Positions 23,769-33,148 of a stretch of 64,000 nt of DNA are shown piece after piece; position 1 is the stretch's first letter; each line of letters opens with the position of its first letter. Below the pieces are notes generated by a model. That model had not been told where the DNA came from, made no database searches, and saw only the letters and a program-made list of their open reading frames with translations. Source of the DNA: Variovorax paradoxus (lineage in GTDB: Bacteria > Pseudomonadota > Gammaproteobacteria > Burkholderiales > Burkholderiaceae_C); assembly GCF_000834655.1 (NCBI RefSeq), contig NZ_JXQQ01000032.1, positions 1 through 64,000 of the forward strand, in the 5' to 3' direction. The position numbers were made by a program, and so were the translations under genes.

Positions 23769-26700
23769 GAATGACTCGTTGTGTCTGCAGGGTGGTCGTT
23801 CGCTGTGCCGCCTTGTTCGGACCGCGCGCCGCCGGACTCGGTGGCATAGGCCCGCGCGGCAGGCACGGTCAGTTCGACCGCCGTGCCCGCGTCCAGCCGG
23901 GACCAGAAGGTCAGCGCGCCGCCGATCAGCTTGGCGCGCTCGCGCATGCCGTGCAGGCCGAAGTGGCCTTCGCGTCCGCGGCGCACCACGCGCGGGTCCA
24001 TGCCCTTGCCGTCGTCCCGCACACGCACGCTCAGTTGGCGGTCGTCGTAGCGTATCTCTACCTCCACCCTTGTCGGGGCCGCGTGCCTGAAGGCATTGCG
24101 CAGGGCCTCGCCGACGATGCGGAAGGCATCGTCGCGCACGATGGGGTGGAGGCTTCGCGCGCGGCCATGCACTTCGACCCCTAGCCTGGCCGAGGGAGTG
24201 GCCGGATCGGCAGCGAGCACCTGGCCCAGGGCGCGCACGGCGTCCGCAAGATCGCTGGTTTCGGTGGCGGTCGCGCGCAGGCCCTGAACGGCGTCGCGGC
24301 CTTCGGTAATTGCGTCGGCGGCCTGGTCGATGCCTTCTTCGAGGATGCGGCGGCCCTCGCTCTCGGGCATCAACTGGTGCGCGGTCTGCAGGCGGAGCAC
24401 CAGGCCCTGGAAGGTTTGCAGCAGGGTGTCGTGCAGCTCGCGCGCGATGCGAAGGCGCTCGTTCACGCGGGCTTCGAGCGACATGCTGAAGCGCCGCGAG
24501 AGCTGGGCGAGGCGAAGCCTGTGCAAGCCGTACAGGATCATCAAAACGGCCAGGACAAAGGTGGCACGAAACACGTTCGTCTGCCACCAGGCCGGTGCGA
24601 TCGAGAAGTCGAGGGTGTCCCCCTTCTGGTTCCAGAGGCCGCTCTCATTCGCCGCCATCACTCGGAACCTGTAGTGGCCGGGAGGAAGGTCCGTGTAGAA
24701 GGCCTGCCGGCGCTGGCCAGGGTCGTGCCAGTCCGTATCTCGGCCTTCCAGCTTGTAGCGAAAGCGCACCTTTTCCGGCACCGCGAAGCTGAGTGCGGTG
24801 TAGTCGATCGCGAGGTTGTGCTGCAGCGCAGGCAATTGCAGGCCGGCACGCGGTTCGTACACCTTGTCGTCGCTGACCAGCTGCTCCACGCGCACAGGCG
24901 GCGGCACATCGTTGAGCGGAAGCCGCGCCGGATCGATACGCACGATGTCGTCGCCGGTGACGGCCCAGACAAGACCATCCGACGATCGGGCGAGCTTGGG
25001 TGTGAAGTTGTAGTTGATGAGGAACTGGCTGAGCGTGCTCAGCGACACCGCCTGGCGCACGCCGTCCCATTGGTCCAGGAGCTGGACTTTCACCTTGGCT
25101 TGAGCGCCGCGATCGGCCGCGGCCGACCAGGCATCCAATTCCTCGCGGCGGATTCGCATCAGTCCGCACGGCGCGGACAGCCAGAGCCCATGCGGGTCGA
25201 CAAGCGTCCAGAACACGCGGTCGCAGGGCAGGCCCCCAGCTTCGTCCAGACGCGCAGCGCGCCCGTTCTTGATTCGCGTCAATCCGGTCATGTTGGTGAC
25301 CCACAACGAGCCGTCGGGCTCGGGGCGAAGCTGGTTGATGCGCGTCCATTGGGTGGCGTTCTGGAGCGGCGCAAGGTTGCGCACCCGTCCCTCGCGCAGA
25401 TTCACCATGTCACCCGACCACAGGCCCAGCCACAGCGAGTCGTCCGCGGAATCCACGGCCATCGTGGAGACGCGCGCGGAGACGCCGATGCTCGTCCACG
25501 GTGTCGGCTCGGGCTCGCGGCCAGGCGACAGGCGAAAGAGCCCCGCAGTCTGGTGGGCAACCCACAGGTTCCCCTTCGCATCCTCGGCCATGGCGTCCAC
25601 AGGTCCTGCCGGGATACCGGCGGCAGCGACGTAACGCCCACCCTCGAAATGGCCGAGCCCGGCATTCGATGCCATCCAGATGGCGCCGCGGCGATCTTCC
25701 AGCAGGCTGGCCGGCGCTGAGTGGCGGGCCTCCCAATACTGGGGACGGGTCATCTGATATACGCCGCCCGTAGTCGTTGCCCACAGGCTTCCATCGCGTG
25801 CAGCCAGGATCGAGCGCGCGCGGCCTTTCAGTCCCTGTGCACGCGTCTGTGCCGCCGCGGCCATCGGCCGGAACTGGTCAAGCCCTTTCGATGTGGAAAC
25901 CCAGAGGCTGCCTTCGCGGTCCTCGAATGTGGCAAGGACCTGTTCGCCGGACAACCCCTGCGCGGGGGTGTACGTGTCGACACGCCCCTTGTACAGGCGA
26001 AGCAAGCCATGGTCCGCCGCGCCGAGCCACAACGCACCGTCTCGATCGAGTCGGACCCGGTTGACCGACAGATCCTTGCCCCACTCGGGCAAGGGCAGCG
26101 TCTCGACCATTCCGTTGGCCAGTCTCAAAAGTCCGCCTCGCGTGCCGACGACGAGCGCCCCGTCCGGCGTCCCCGTCATGGACTCGAGCGTATAGAGAGG
26201 AACTGGCAATGCGTACGAAACCTCTGGCTGGCCTCCCCATTTCCAGATCCGATCCGTCCCCGCTACCCACAACGCGTTCGAAGTGTCCTGGTACAGACCC
26301 AGAACGGATCGACCCAGGCTGCCGTCGTCGCCATGGCACTCGCTGGCGCCTTCGCGTACCGCGCAGAGCACCCCCTTGTCGCCGCCCAGAACCGCGCCGG
26401 CGACCCAGATGGTTCCATCGGACGCTTCCACGATTGCATTGACTGCCTTTCCGGCCAACGCCGGAAACACGGTCAGCGCGCCGTTCTTGAGCCGGGCCAG
26501 CCCGCGCAGGGTGCCGATCCACAAGGCACCGTCGCGCGTGCCGAGAAGTGCGCGCGCGTTGGTGTCGGGCAAGGACGCGCCGGCCGGTGCGCGCCAGGGA
26601 ACGCTGCGCACGCCGTCGAAGCGCAGCACGCCGTTGGGCGTGGCGAGCCACATGTAGCCGTCCGTGGTTTGCGCGATGGCAACCACTGTTCCAAGGCCGA

Positions 26701-26908
26701 ATCCGTCGAGATCGCGCCAGGCCCTGTGGCCATGTTGAGATATATCGAGCGCCGGATTGAGCGCCCAGGCAACGCAAGCTCCAGTGAAGACCCAGATGGC
26801 CGTCACGAAAAGTGCGATACGTCGTGCAGTCCGTGCTCTGGCCACAAAGCTCCCTGCAGTCGGCGTCCGCCGATTCAATGATGTACTCCCCAGCTTGAAG
26901 GGCGCCAT
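23765..26908 (-). CDS. Propeller-sensor histidine kinase (Reg_prop / Y_Y_Y / HisKA_3)
   Basis: This encodes about 1047 residues. A membrane span is at 28-48 (RRIALFVTAIWVFTGACVAW). Then comes a long periplasmic beta-propeller of repeats such as MWLATPNGVLRFDG, LWIGTLRGLARLKNG and LWLGAADHGLLRLYKG (about 60-690). A Y_Y_Y domain (RFRYKLEGRDTDWHDPG) follows, a second span near 776-796, then HisKA_3 with the phosphoacceptor in RIARELHDTLLQTFQGL (near 820) and an ATPase domain (RDDGKGMDPR, GHFGLHGMRERA). Propeller kinases of this type sense extracellular ligands, often glycans. The ATG at 26908 is the chosen start; the frame is open further upstream. It carries the 17-bp box upstream. Confidence 0.9.
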   Translation of the reverse strand: MAPFKLGSTSLNRRTPTAGSFVARARTARRIALFVTAIWVFTGACVAWALNPALDISQHGHRAWRDLDGFGLGTVVAIAQTTDGYMWLATPNGVLRFDGVRSVPWRAPAGASLPDTNARALLGTRDGALWIGTLRGLARLKNGALTVFPALAGKAVNAIVEASDGTIWVAGAVLGGDKGVLCAVREGASECHGDDGSLGRSVLGLYQDTSNALWVAGTDRIWKWGGQPEVSYALPVPLYTLESMTGTPDGALVVGTRGGLLRLANGMVETLPLPEWGKDLSVNRVRLDRDGALWLGAADHGLLRLYKGRVDTYTPAQGLSGEQVLATFEDREGSLWVSTSKGLDQFRPMAAAAQTRAQGLKGRARSILAARDGSLWATTTGGVYQMTRPQYWEARHSAPASLLEDRRGAIWMASNAGLGHFEGGRYVAAAGIPAGPVDAMAEDAKGNLWVAHQTAGLFRLSPGREPEPTPWTSIGVSARVSTMAVDSADDSLWLGLWSGDMVNLREGRVRNLAPLQNATQWTRINQLRPEPDGSLWVTNMTGLTRIKNGRAARLDEAGGLPCDRVFWTLVDPHGLWLSAPCGLMRIRREELDAWSAAADRGAQAKVKVQLLDQWDGVRQAVSLSTLSQFLINYNFTPKLARSSDGLVWAVTGDDIVRIDPARLPLNDVPPPVRVEQLVSDDKVYEPRAGLQLPALQHNLAIDYTALSFAVPEKVRFRYKLEGRDTDWHDPGQRRQAFYTDLPPGHYRFRVMAANESGLWNQKGDTLDFSIAPAWWQTNVFRATFVLAVLMILYGLHRLRLAQLSRRFSMSLEARVNERLRIARELHDTLLQTFQGLVLRLQTAHQLMPESEGRRILEEGIDQAADAITEGRDAVQGLRATATETSDLADAVRALGQVLAADPATPSARLGVEVHGRARSLHPIVRDDAFRIVGEALRNAFRHAAPTRVEVEIRYDDRQLSVRVRDDGKGMDPRVVRRGREGHFGLHGMRERAKLIGGALTFWSRLDAGTAVELTVPAARAYATESGGARSEQGGTANDHPADTTSHS

Positions 26909-27019
26909 CGTAAAACCATCCGGCGACGGCGTCGAATAGTCCTTTGGTATTGGGTTCTCGCCTCCGCGCACATTGCCCGCTACCGTGGTCCTGTCGACGC
27001 GGCGGCATCGAGACGGCAC

Positions 27020-27036
27020 CAAAAGGGGTATGCGAA
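27020..27036 (-). promoter_or_regulatory. 17-bp box upstream of propeller histidine kinase gene
   Basis: On the plus strand the sequence is CAAAAGGGGTATGCGAA. Relative to minus-strand transcription of the kinase it therefore reads inverted (TTCGCATACCCCTTTTG). It is an exact copy, on the opposite strand, of the box at 23080-23096. It lies 112 bp upstream of the kinase start and 120 bp upstream of the divergent PAS-kinase gene, so it could serve either. Autoregulation by the response regulator is the simplest reading. Confidence 0.62.
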
Positions 27037-27155
27037 GAGCCCGGGCGAGGGTGTCCGGGAGAGGCCGAATCTGCTCAGATCCAGCGTATGCAAAAAGCGT
27101 TCTTTTTCCGTCGCGCGGCTCCCCGCCGCGGCGCTGTTCCCGCTGAGATCGGCGG

Positions 27156-29291
27156 ATGACAGGCGCCTGGTTCGAACCTCGCTCCACGCCGCTGAACCAC
27201 GGCGAGGAGCGGACGTTCGCCTGGCAGACCCTCCACCAGGACATTCAGCAGCTTCGGCGCGCCGAGGCGTTGCTGGCTGGCGAGAAGCTGATTTTGGAGA
27301 AAGTGGCGCGGCGCGTTCCTCTTGCGCAGGTGCTCGATGCGATGTCGCTGCTCATTGAGGATCTGCTGCCTGGCTGCCGATGCGCCGTCCTGTTGGCCGC
27401 AGACAGCGGCATGAAGCTCCGGAAAGCTGCAGGGCCGAACTTGCCGGCAGGTTAAGAAGACTGTTTCGGCGGCGAGGGCCTCGCTCCTGCAGCCGATCCC
27501 TGTTCGCTCGCGGCGAGCATCAAGGCGCCGGTGCTCTCGGCCGATGTCCCGAACGACGCCCGGTGGCGCGGGTCGGCCTGGCATGCCTGCATGGCCGGGT
27601 GCGGGTTTGCGTCGTGCTGGGCGGTGCCGATCGTGCCGGGCGCCGGCGAGGTCTCCGGCGTGCTGGCCATCCACCGGCGCAGTGCCGGGGAACCGACGCC
27701 CTACGAGCAGGAACTGCTCGACCGTTCCGCCAGGATTGCCGGCATCGCGATCGAACGCGCCGAGGCGGATGCGGCCTTGATGGCACGCCAGGACGAACTG
27801 CGCCAGGCGCTCGCCCACCTCCAGCAGGCGCAACGGCTCAGCCAGACCGGGAGCTTCACGACCGATGTGGAGGCGGATGACCACGTCTGGTCCGACGAGC
27901 TTTACCGCGTGCTGGAGTTCGAGCCGGGCTCGAAGGTCAAATTCCAGTCGTTTCGCAGCCTTATTCATCCGGATGACCTGCCGGGCTTCGACGCCGGCTT
28001 TCGGCGTGCGCTCGCGGAAGGCACCGACTTCGACCAGATCTTCCGGATCGTCACGCCCAAGGGCATCGCCAAGCATCTGCATGCCGTCTCGCATTTCAGC
28101 AGGTCGGCGGGCGGTCACCGGATCGTGGCCGGGTCGATCCAGGACGTCACCGCCGCCCGCAATGCCGAGGCGGCGCTCAGGGCAGGGGAGTCGGAGTTGA
28201 AGCGCGCCCTGGCGCAGCTGGCCGAGGGACAGCGGCTGAGCGCCACGGGCAGCTTCACGTCCGACATCCAGATGGACCAGCACAGCTGGTCGGCGGAGTT
28301 CTATCGCATCTTCGAAATCGATCCGGGCATGCAACCCAATGTCCAGGCGATTCGCGACCGGGTGCATCCGGACGATCTCACGCTCTTCGACTCGGAGATC
28401 CGGCGCGGCATGGCGGGTTGCGAGGCCGACTTCACCTTCCGCATCGTGACCTCGCAAGGCAGCCTGAAGCATCTTCGGGGCGTCGCACACGTCATGGAGC
28501 ACGTGGCCGGCCGCCCGATCTTCATGGGGACCGTCCAGGACGTCTCGGGCCGCAAAGCCGCCGAGGATGCACGCGACCGGGCAAGAAGCGAACTTGCGCA
28601 CGTGGCGCGGGCCACTGCGCTGAGCACCCTGACTGCGTCGATCGCCCACGAGGTCAATCAGCCGCTTGCTGGAATCATCACCAATGCCAGTACCTGCCTG
28701 CGCATGCTTGCGGCCGACCCGTCCGATATCGAGGGCGCGAAGGCCACCGCCCAGCGCACGATCAGGGACGCCAAGCGAGCGGCCGACGTGGTGGGACGCC
28801 TGCGTGCGCTTTTTGCCGGGAAACCGATGGGCAGGGAATCGGTGGACCTCAACAGCGCCGTGCGCGAGGTGCTCGCGCTGACATCGATCGACCTGCAGAA
28901 CAGACGCGTGGTTTCGCAGACCGAGCTTGCCGCGGATCTGCCGGCCATCGTGGGCGACCGCGTGCAGTTGCAGCAGGTCATCCTGAACCTGGTTCTCAAT
29001 GCTGCGGAGGCGATGAGCTCAATCGATTCCCGGGCGCGAGAGCTGTTTGTCTCGACGGCGCTGCGTGACGATGGGCACGTCGTGCTCGCGGTGCGCGACA
29101 CGGGCGTGGGTGCCGCGCCCGAGCATCTCGAGCAGATGTTCAACGCCTTCTACACGACCAAGCCCGAAGGCATGGGGGTAGGGCTCTCGATCAGCCGCTC
29201 CATCATCGAGGCGCACGGCGGGTGCCTGTTGGCGAGCACGAACGACGGGCCCGGTATGACCCTGAGCGTCTTCCTCCCCTTTGGCAACTGA
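27156..29291 (+). pseudogene. GAF-PAS-PAS sensor histidine kinase split by an in-frame TAA
   Basis: The frame from the ATG at 27156 stops at TAA 27453-27455 after 99 residues, ending AAGPNLPAG in the middle of a GAF domain. Reading on in the same frame continues the GAF domain (FGGEGLAPAADPCSLAASIK, then PVLSADVPNDARWRG), two PAS domains (TGSFTTDV... and TGSFTSDI...), the phosphoacceptor SIAHEVNQPLAGI and an ATPase domain (NLVLNAAEAM, DTGVGAAPEHL, GVGLSISRSI). A GTG at 27531 could restart the 586-residue downstream part, but has no convincing ribosome binding site. A complete C-terminal kinase without sensing GAF half, or readthrough, are both possible. A sequencing or assembly error cannot be excluded. 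Confidence 0.7.
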
Positions 29292-29337
29292 GCATCGTCC
29301 ACCAAACCACAGGTGCGATGAACAATGGGCACCGGGC

Positions 29338-29652
29338 TCACGGACGATCGAGCACCCAGCCTGCCAGCGCCTTCAGATCTGCATCGGGAACCTGGCTTTG
29401 GGGCGGCATGGGCAAGCTGCCCCAGAGACCGGAGCCGCCCGACTTGATGCGCGCGGCCAGTTGGTCGGCGTTCTTGCTGCCATCGCGATACTTGTCCGCG
29501 ATGCTCTTCCAGGAAGGACCGACGGTCTTGGCCTCGGCCTGATGGCAGGCGACGCAGGCGTATTTTTGCGACAGCGCCTGGCTGGCCGGAGCCGGCAAAG
29601 GGCAGGCCAGCAGGCCGATGAGCGGGAGGGCGCTCCAGGCAATATTTTTCAT
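29338..29652 (-). CDS. Small periplasmic cytochrome c
   Basis: This encodes 104 residues. A signal peptide (MKNIAWSALPLIGLLACPLPAPA) precedes one haem-binding motif, CVACH, and a likely methionine ligand in LPMPPQSQ. The spacing and VGPSWKSIADKY are typical of cytochrome c551/c552-type electron carriers. It starts 9 bp after the molybdenum subunit gene and should accept its electrons in the periplasm. Confidence 0.9.
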   Translation of the reverse strand: MKNIAWSALPLIGLLACPLPAPASQALSQKYACVACHQAEAKTVGPSWKSIADKYRDGSKNADQLAARIKSGGSGLWGSLPMPPQSQVPDADLKALAGWVLDRP

Positions 29653-29661
29653 CGTGTGCTT

Positions 29662-31839
29662 TCAGGTGAGCTTGAGAAGATCGGTATCGATCGGCAGCTT
29701 GCGCAGCCGGACCCCGGTCGCCGCGTGGATGGCATTGACGAGGGCAGGCGCGACCAGCGTGGTGCCGATCTCGCCCATGCCGCCGGGCTTCTCGTGGTTG
29801 GTGATGAGGCTGATGTCCATGGGCGAGACCTCGTTCATGCGCACCATCTGGTAGTCGTGGAAATTGCTTTGCACCACGCGGCCGTCCTTGAAGGTGATGT
29901 TTCCGTAGAGCGCCGCGGTCAGGCCGAACACGGTCGCGCCCTGCACCTGCGCCGTTACGCCGTCGGGGTTGATCATCTGGCCGCAATCGAGCGCGGACGT
30001 GATGCGCTTGATGGTCAGGAGGCCGTCGTTGCCCACCTGCACTTCGACCACCTGCGCCAGGATGCTTTCCCAGCTTTCCTTGGCCAGCAACGCCACGCCG
30101 CGGCCGCAACGCGCCGGCAGGGGAGTGCCCCAGCCCGAACGCTGGGCGACCTGGTCGAGCACTGCCATGACGCGGGGCTGCCTGGCGAGCAGGGCGCGGC
30201 GAAAGGCCATCGGGTCCTGCTTGGCCGCATTGGCCAGTTCGTCGATGAAGCCCTCGACCACGAATGCGTTGTGCGTGGGGCCGACACCGCGCCAGAACCC
30301 GGTGGTGAGAGGCGGCGGCGGTTCGTGGCGGACGTACTCCACGTCGATGTTCTCGAACTCGTAGGGGCTCTGCGCCGCGTCGACCGCATCCGGGTCGAGT
30401 CCGTCTTTCATCCACGCGGGAATCCAGCGCGCCACGACCGACGAGCCGATGACGCGGTGACGGAATGCCGTTGGCTTGCCGCTTGCGTCGAGGGCGGCGC
30501 TCAGCTGGTCGTACCAGAACGGGCGGTAGACATCGTGCTGCATGTCTTCCTCGCGGCTCCAGATCACTTTCACGGGGCCCTCGACCTGGCGTGCGATGAG
30601 GGCGGCCTGTTCGACGTAATCGACATCCAGGCGACGGCCGAAGCCGCCTCCGATCAGGTGGTTGTGCACGATGACCTTGTCCACCGGAAGACCGGTCACG
30701 CGAGAGACGCCTTCCTGCGCCCGGGCCAACGCTTGCGTGCCCAGCCACACCTCGCATTCGGTCTTTCGCCAGTGCACCGTGCAGTTCATGGGTTCGAGCG
30801 TCGCGTGCGCAAGGTTGGGCGCCCAATACTCGGCCTGGACCTTGACCGCGGCAGCCGCCAGGGCGGCGTCGACATTGCCGATCTTCGCGGCGCTGACACC
30901 CCGGCCCTTCGAGGCCTCTTTCAATTGCCCGGCCCAGACCTCGGTCGAGAATTTCGCGTTGGCGCCTTCGTCCCATTGGATCTGCAGGGCCGCCAGGCCC
31001 TTGCGCGCCGCGCCGTTGTGGTCGGCGATCACCGCCACGGCATCGTCGAGCTTCACGATCTGGCGCACACCGGCCACGGCCCTTGCCTTCGTGTCGTCCA
31101 CGCTGGCCAGCTTGCCGCCGAACACGGGGCATGCGGCCACCGCGGCGATCTTCATTCCGGGCAGACGCACGTCGATGCCGAACACAGCGCTGCCATTGAC
31201 CTTGCCCGACAGGTCCAGCCGCTTGGCGGGCGTGCCGATCAACCGGTACTGCGACGGGGCCTTCAACTCGACCTGCTCGGGCACGGCCTCCTTCGCCGCC
31301 CGCTGGGCGAGGGCTCCGTAGCCCAGCACCCGGCCCGTCGGGGTGTGGACCACCGTGGCGCGCGTTGCGCGGCAACTGGCGGGCGGCACGTTCCAGGTGC
31401 GCGCGGCGGCCGCGACGAGCATCGTCCGCGCACTCGCGCCGGCCTTGCGCATCGGCTCCCATGCGGCCCGCACGGCCGTCGATCCGCCGGTCGCCTGCAC
31501 ACCCAGCAGCGGGTTGGTGAACAGCTTCGGATTCGATGGTGCATGCACGATGCGAACCTGCGACAGCGGTACCTCGAGCTCCTCGGCGATGAGCATGGGA
31601 ATCGAGGTGTAGGTTCCCTGGCCCATCTCGACAAGCGGGAGCGTGAACGACACGAGGCCGTCGCTTCCGATCGTGACGGATGCATCGGGTTGAAATGCCG
31701 TTGCGGCGGGGGTGGCCGCAGCGACATGCCCCAGTGGGCCGGTCGCGAGCGATACGACAAGGCCGCCGCCGATGGCCGCGCTGGCGGTGAGGAAGTAGCG
31801 CCGGTCCATGCCGGCGCCGGCGTGCTTGAGCGAGTTCAT
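29662..31839 (-). CDS. Molybdopterin-binding subunit of a periplasmic xanthine-oxidase-family hydroxylase (IorB-like)
   Basis: This encodes 725 residues. The N terminus MDRRYFLTASAAIGGGLVVS is a twin-arginine export signal. Two molybdopterin-binding halves are recognisable (FTLPLVEMGQGTYTSIPMLIAEEL near the start; LIGGGFGRRLDVDYVEQAAL; PGGMGEIGTTLVAPALVNAI near the end). The MGEIG segment carries the catalytic glutamate. It resembles isoquinoline 1-oxidoreductase and related aldehyde or N-heterocycle hydroxylases. The [2Fe-2S] subunit gene overlaps it by 4 bp upstream and a cytochrome c gene follows, giving a complete electron route from substrate to the periplasm. Confidence 0.92.
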   Translation of the reverse strand: MNSLKHAGAGMDRRYFLTASAAIGGGLVVSLATGPLGHVAAATPAATAFQPDASVTIGSDGLVSFTLPLVEMGQGTYTSIPMLIAEELEVPLSQVRIVHAPSNPKLFTNPLLGVQATGGSTAVRAAWEPMRKAGASARTMLVAAAARTWNVPPASCRATRATVVHTPTGRVLGYGALAQRAAKEAVPEQVELKAPSQYRLIGTPAKRLDLSGKVNGSAVFGIDVRLPGMKIAAVAACPVFGGKLASVDDTKARAVAGVRQIVKLDDAVAVIADHNGAARKGLAALQIQWDEGANAKFSTEVWAGQLKEASKGRGVSAAKIGNVDAALAAAAVKVQAEYWAPNLAHATLEPMNCTVHWRKTECEVWLGTQALARAQEGVSRVTGLPVDKVIVHNHLIGGGFGRRLDVDYVEQAALIARQVEGPVKVIWSREEDMQHDVYRPFWYDQLSAALDASGKPTAFRHRVIGSSVVARWIPAWMKDGLDPDAVDAAQSPYEFENIDVEYVRHEPPPPLTTGFWRGVGPTHNAFVVEGFIDELANAAKQDPMAFRRALLARQPRVMAVLDQVAQRSGWGTPLPARCGRGVALLAKESWESILAQVVEVQVGNDGLLTIKRITSALDCGQMINPDGVTAQVQGATVFGLTAALYGNITFKDGRVVQSNFHDYQMVRMNEVSPMDISLITNHEKPGGMGEIGTTLVAPALVNAIHAATGVRLRKLPIDTDLLKLT

Positions 31840-32321
31840 GCGGCAGCCCTCGCGGCCGGAAGAGGGGCCCCGCTGGCAGCCAGCTTGATGGCCGCCTTGA
31901 TTCGCACATAGGTGCCGCAGCGACAGATGTTGCCGGCCATCGCTTCGTCGATCTCCTTGTCCGTGGGGTTGGGCTTGGTCGCCAGAAGTGCGCTGGCCGC
32001 CATGATCTGCCCCGACTGGCAGTAGCCGCATTGCGGCACCTGCTGTTCGAGCCAGGCCAGTTGTATGCGCTTGCCCACAGCGCTCTGGCCGATCGCTTCG
32101 ATGGTGGTGATCGCTGCTTGCCCGACGGATTCGATGGGCGTGACGCAGGAGCGTATCGGCTGGCCCTCGCGATGCACCGTGCAGGCGCCGCACAGCGCCA
32201 GCCCGCAGCCGAACTTGGTTCCGCTCATGTTCAATACGTCCCGCAGCACCCACAGCAGTGGCGTGTCGCCGTCGACGTCGACAGTCCGGCTCGCGCCGTT
32301 CAACTTGATCTTGTATTCCAT
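31836..32321 (-). CDS. [2Fe-2S] subunit of the molybdenum hydroxylase (IorA-like)
   Basis: This encodes 161 residues. The N-terminal plant-type ferredoxin domain has GTKFGCGLALCGACTVH and a further cysteine in RSC. The C-terminal domain binds the second cluster through CGYCQSGQIMAAS and NICRCGTY. Together they shuttle electrons from the molybdenum centre. It has no export signal itself and would travel to the periplasm bound to the Tat-signal subunit. It is the first gene of the three-gene operon. Confidence 0.94.
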   Translation of the reverse strand: MEYKIKLNGASRTVDVDGDTPLLWVLRDVLNMSGTKFGCGLALCGACTVHREGQPIRSCVTPIESVGQAAITTIEAIGQSAVGKRIQLAWLEQQVPQCGYCQSGQIMAASALLATKPNPTDKEIDEAMAGNICRCGTYVRIKAAIKLAASGAPLPAARAAA

Positions 32322-32572
32322 GGTGGGTCTTTCGTGGTTTGCGGGCGGCAGGGAAGGGCCGACCGCACTTCAATGTCGTTTCGATGCCCAGTCGATGCAG
32401 CCCTCGTTCGGTGAGTGCGGCCGTGTGCCTGCGGTCCGTGCAGGGGGTCTATCGAAAGACTGATGCGGAGCAACCCGCGACGGCAAATGATGGGCAATTG
32501 CCGCGGCCTGATGGCCTCAAGGCGCAACCCCGCGGGCCGGGCCCGCAAACCTTCCATCGTTCAGGACTCGCC

Positions 32573-33127
32573 ATGAAAACCAGACGCATCGTGACCGGCT
32601 ATTCGCCAGAGGGAAAAGCGGTGGTGCTGTCCGACGGACTCTCGCCCTGGGCCGTCGACGCGGCGCACGTGCCAGGTCTGCGCACGGAGTTGCTGTGGCA
32701 GACGAACGATCCGCCTGTGCTCGCATCGCGCACGGAGAGCACGCCCGATCCGGCCATCGCGGCGAAGACCTTTCTCGCCAGAGCGGGAACGACCAGCATC
32801 CAGATCGTGACCCTGCCGCCCGATGCCGCGGTCGCGGCGCTCACCGCCGAACCAGCCGACATCGGCCGCGACTTCGCCATGGCTTTCCTCGGCTTGGCAG
32901 AACGCTTCGAATCCGAAAATCCCGGGATGCACACGACCGACACGCTCGACTGCTGCATCGTCCTGGAAGGCGAGGTCGTCATGGAACTGGACGACGGCGC
33001 GCTCACCACGGTGCGCCAGAACGACGTCGTGGTGCAGAACGGCACGCGGCATGGGTGGCGCAACCGGACCGACCAGCCCGCGACGATCGTCTTCTTCATG
33101 ATCGGCGCGACGCGGCCTGCGCGCTGA
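32573..33127 (+). CDS. Cupin-fold protein
   Basis: This encodes 184 residues. The cupin core is in the last third: GMHTTDTLDCCIVLEGEVVMEL, then NDVVVQNGTRHGWRNR. The histidine-rich metal site of typical cupins is partly kept (one histidine at each motif). The N-terminal part has no assigned domain. It could be a dioxygenase, isomerase or ligand sensor. It is divergent from the molybdenum hydroxylase operon across a 251-bp gap in which I see no strong motif. Confidence 0.8.
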   Translation: MKTRRIVTGYSPEGKAVVLSDGLSPWAVDAAHVPGLRTELLWQTNDPPVLASRTESTPDPAIAAKTFLARAGTTSIQIVTLPPDAAVAALTAEPADIGRDFAMAFLGLAERFESENPGMHTTDTLDCCIVLEGEVVMELDDGALTTVRQNDVVVQNGTRHGWRNRTDQPATIVFFMIGATRPAR

Positions 33128-33148
33128 ACGATCAGCGCGCCCGGTGCA

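Noticed and set aside
29293..29323. Partial match to the inverted-repeat element (CATCGTCC...GGTGCGATG)
   Set aside because: It lacks the ATTGG/CCAAT ends and lies between convergent genes, so it is more likely a weak terminator.
29281..31911. 876-residue plus-strand and 919-residue minus-strand overlapping frames
   Set aside because: Both are shadows of the molybdenum hydroxylase subunit and cytochrome c genes.
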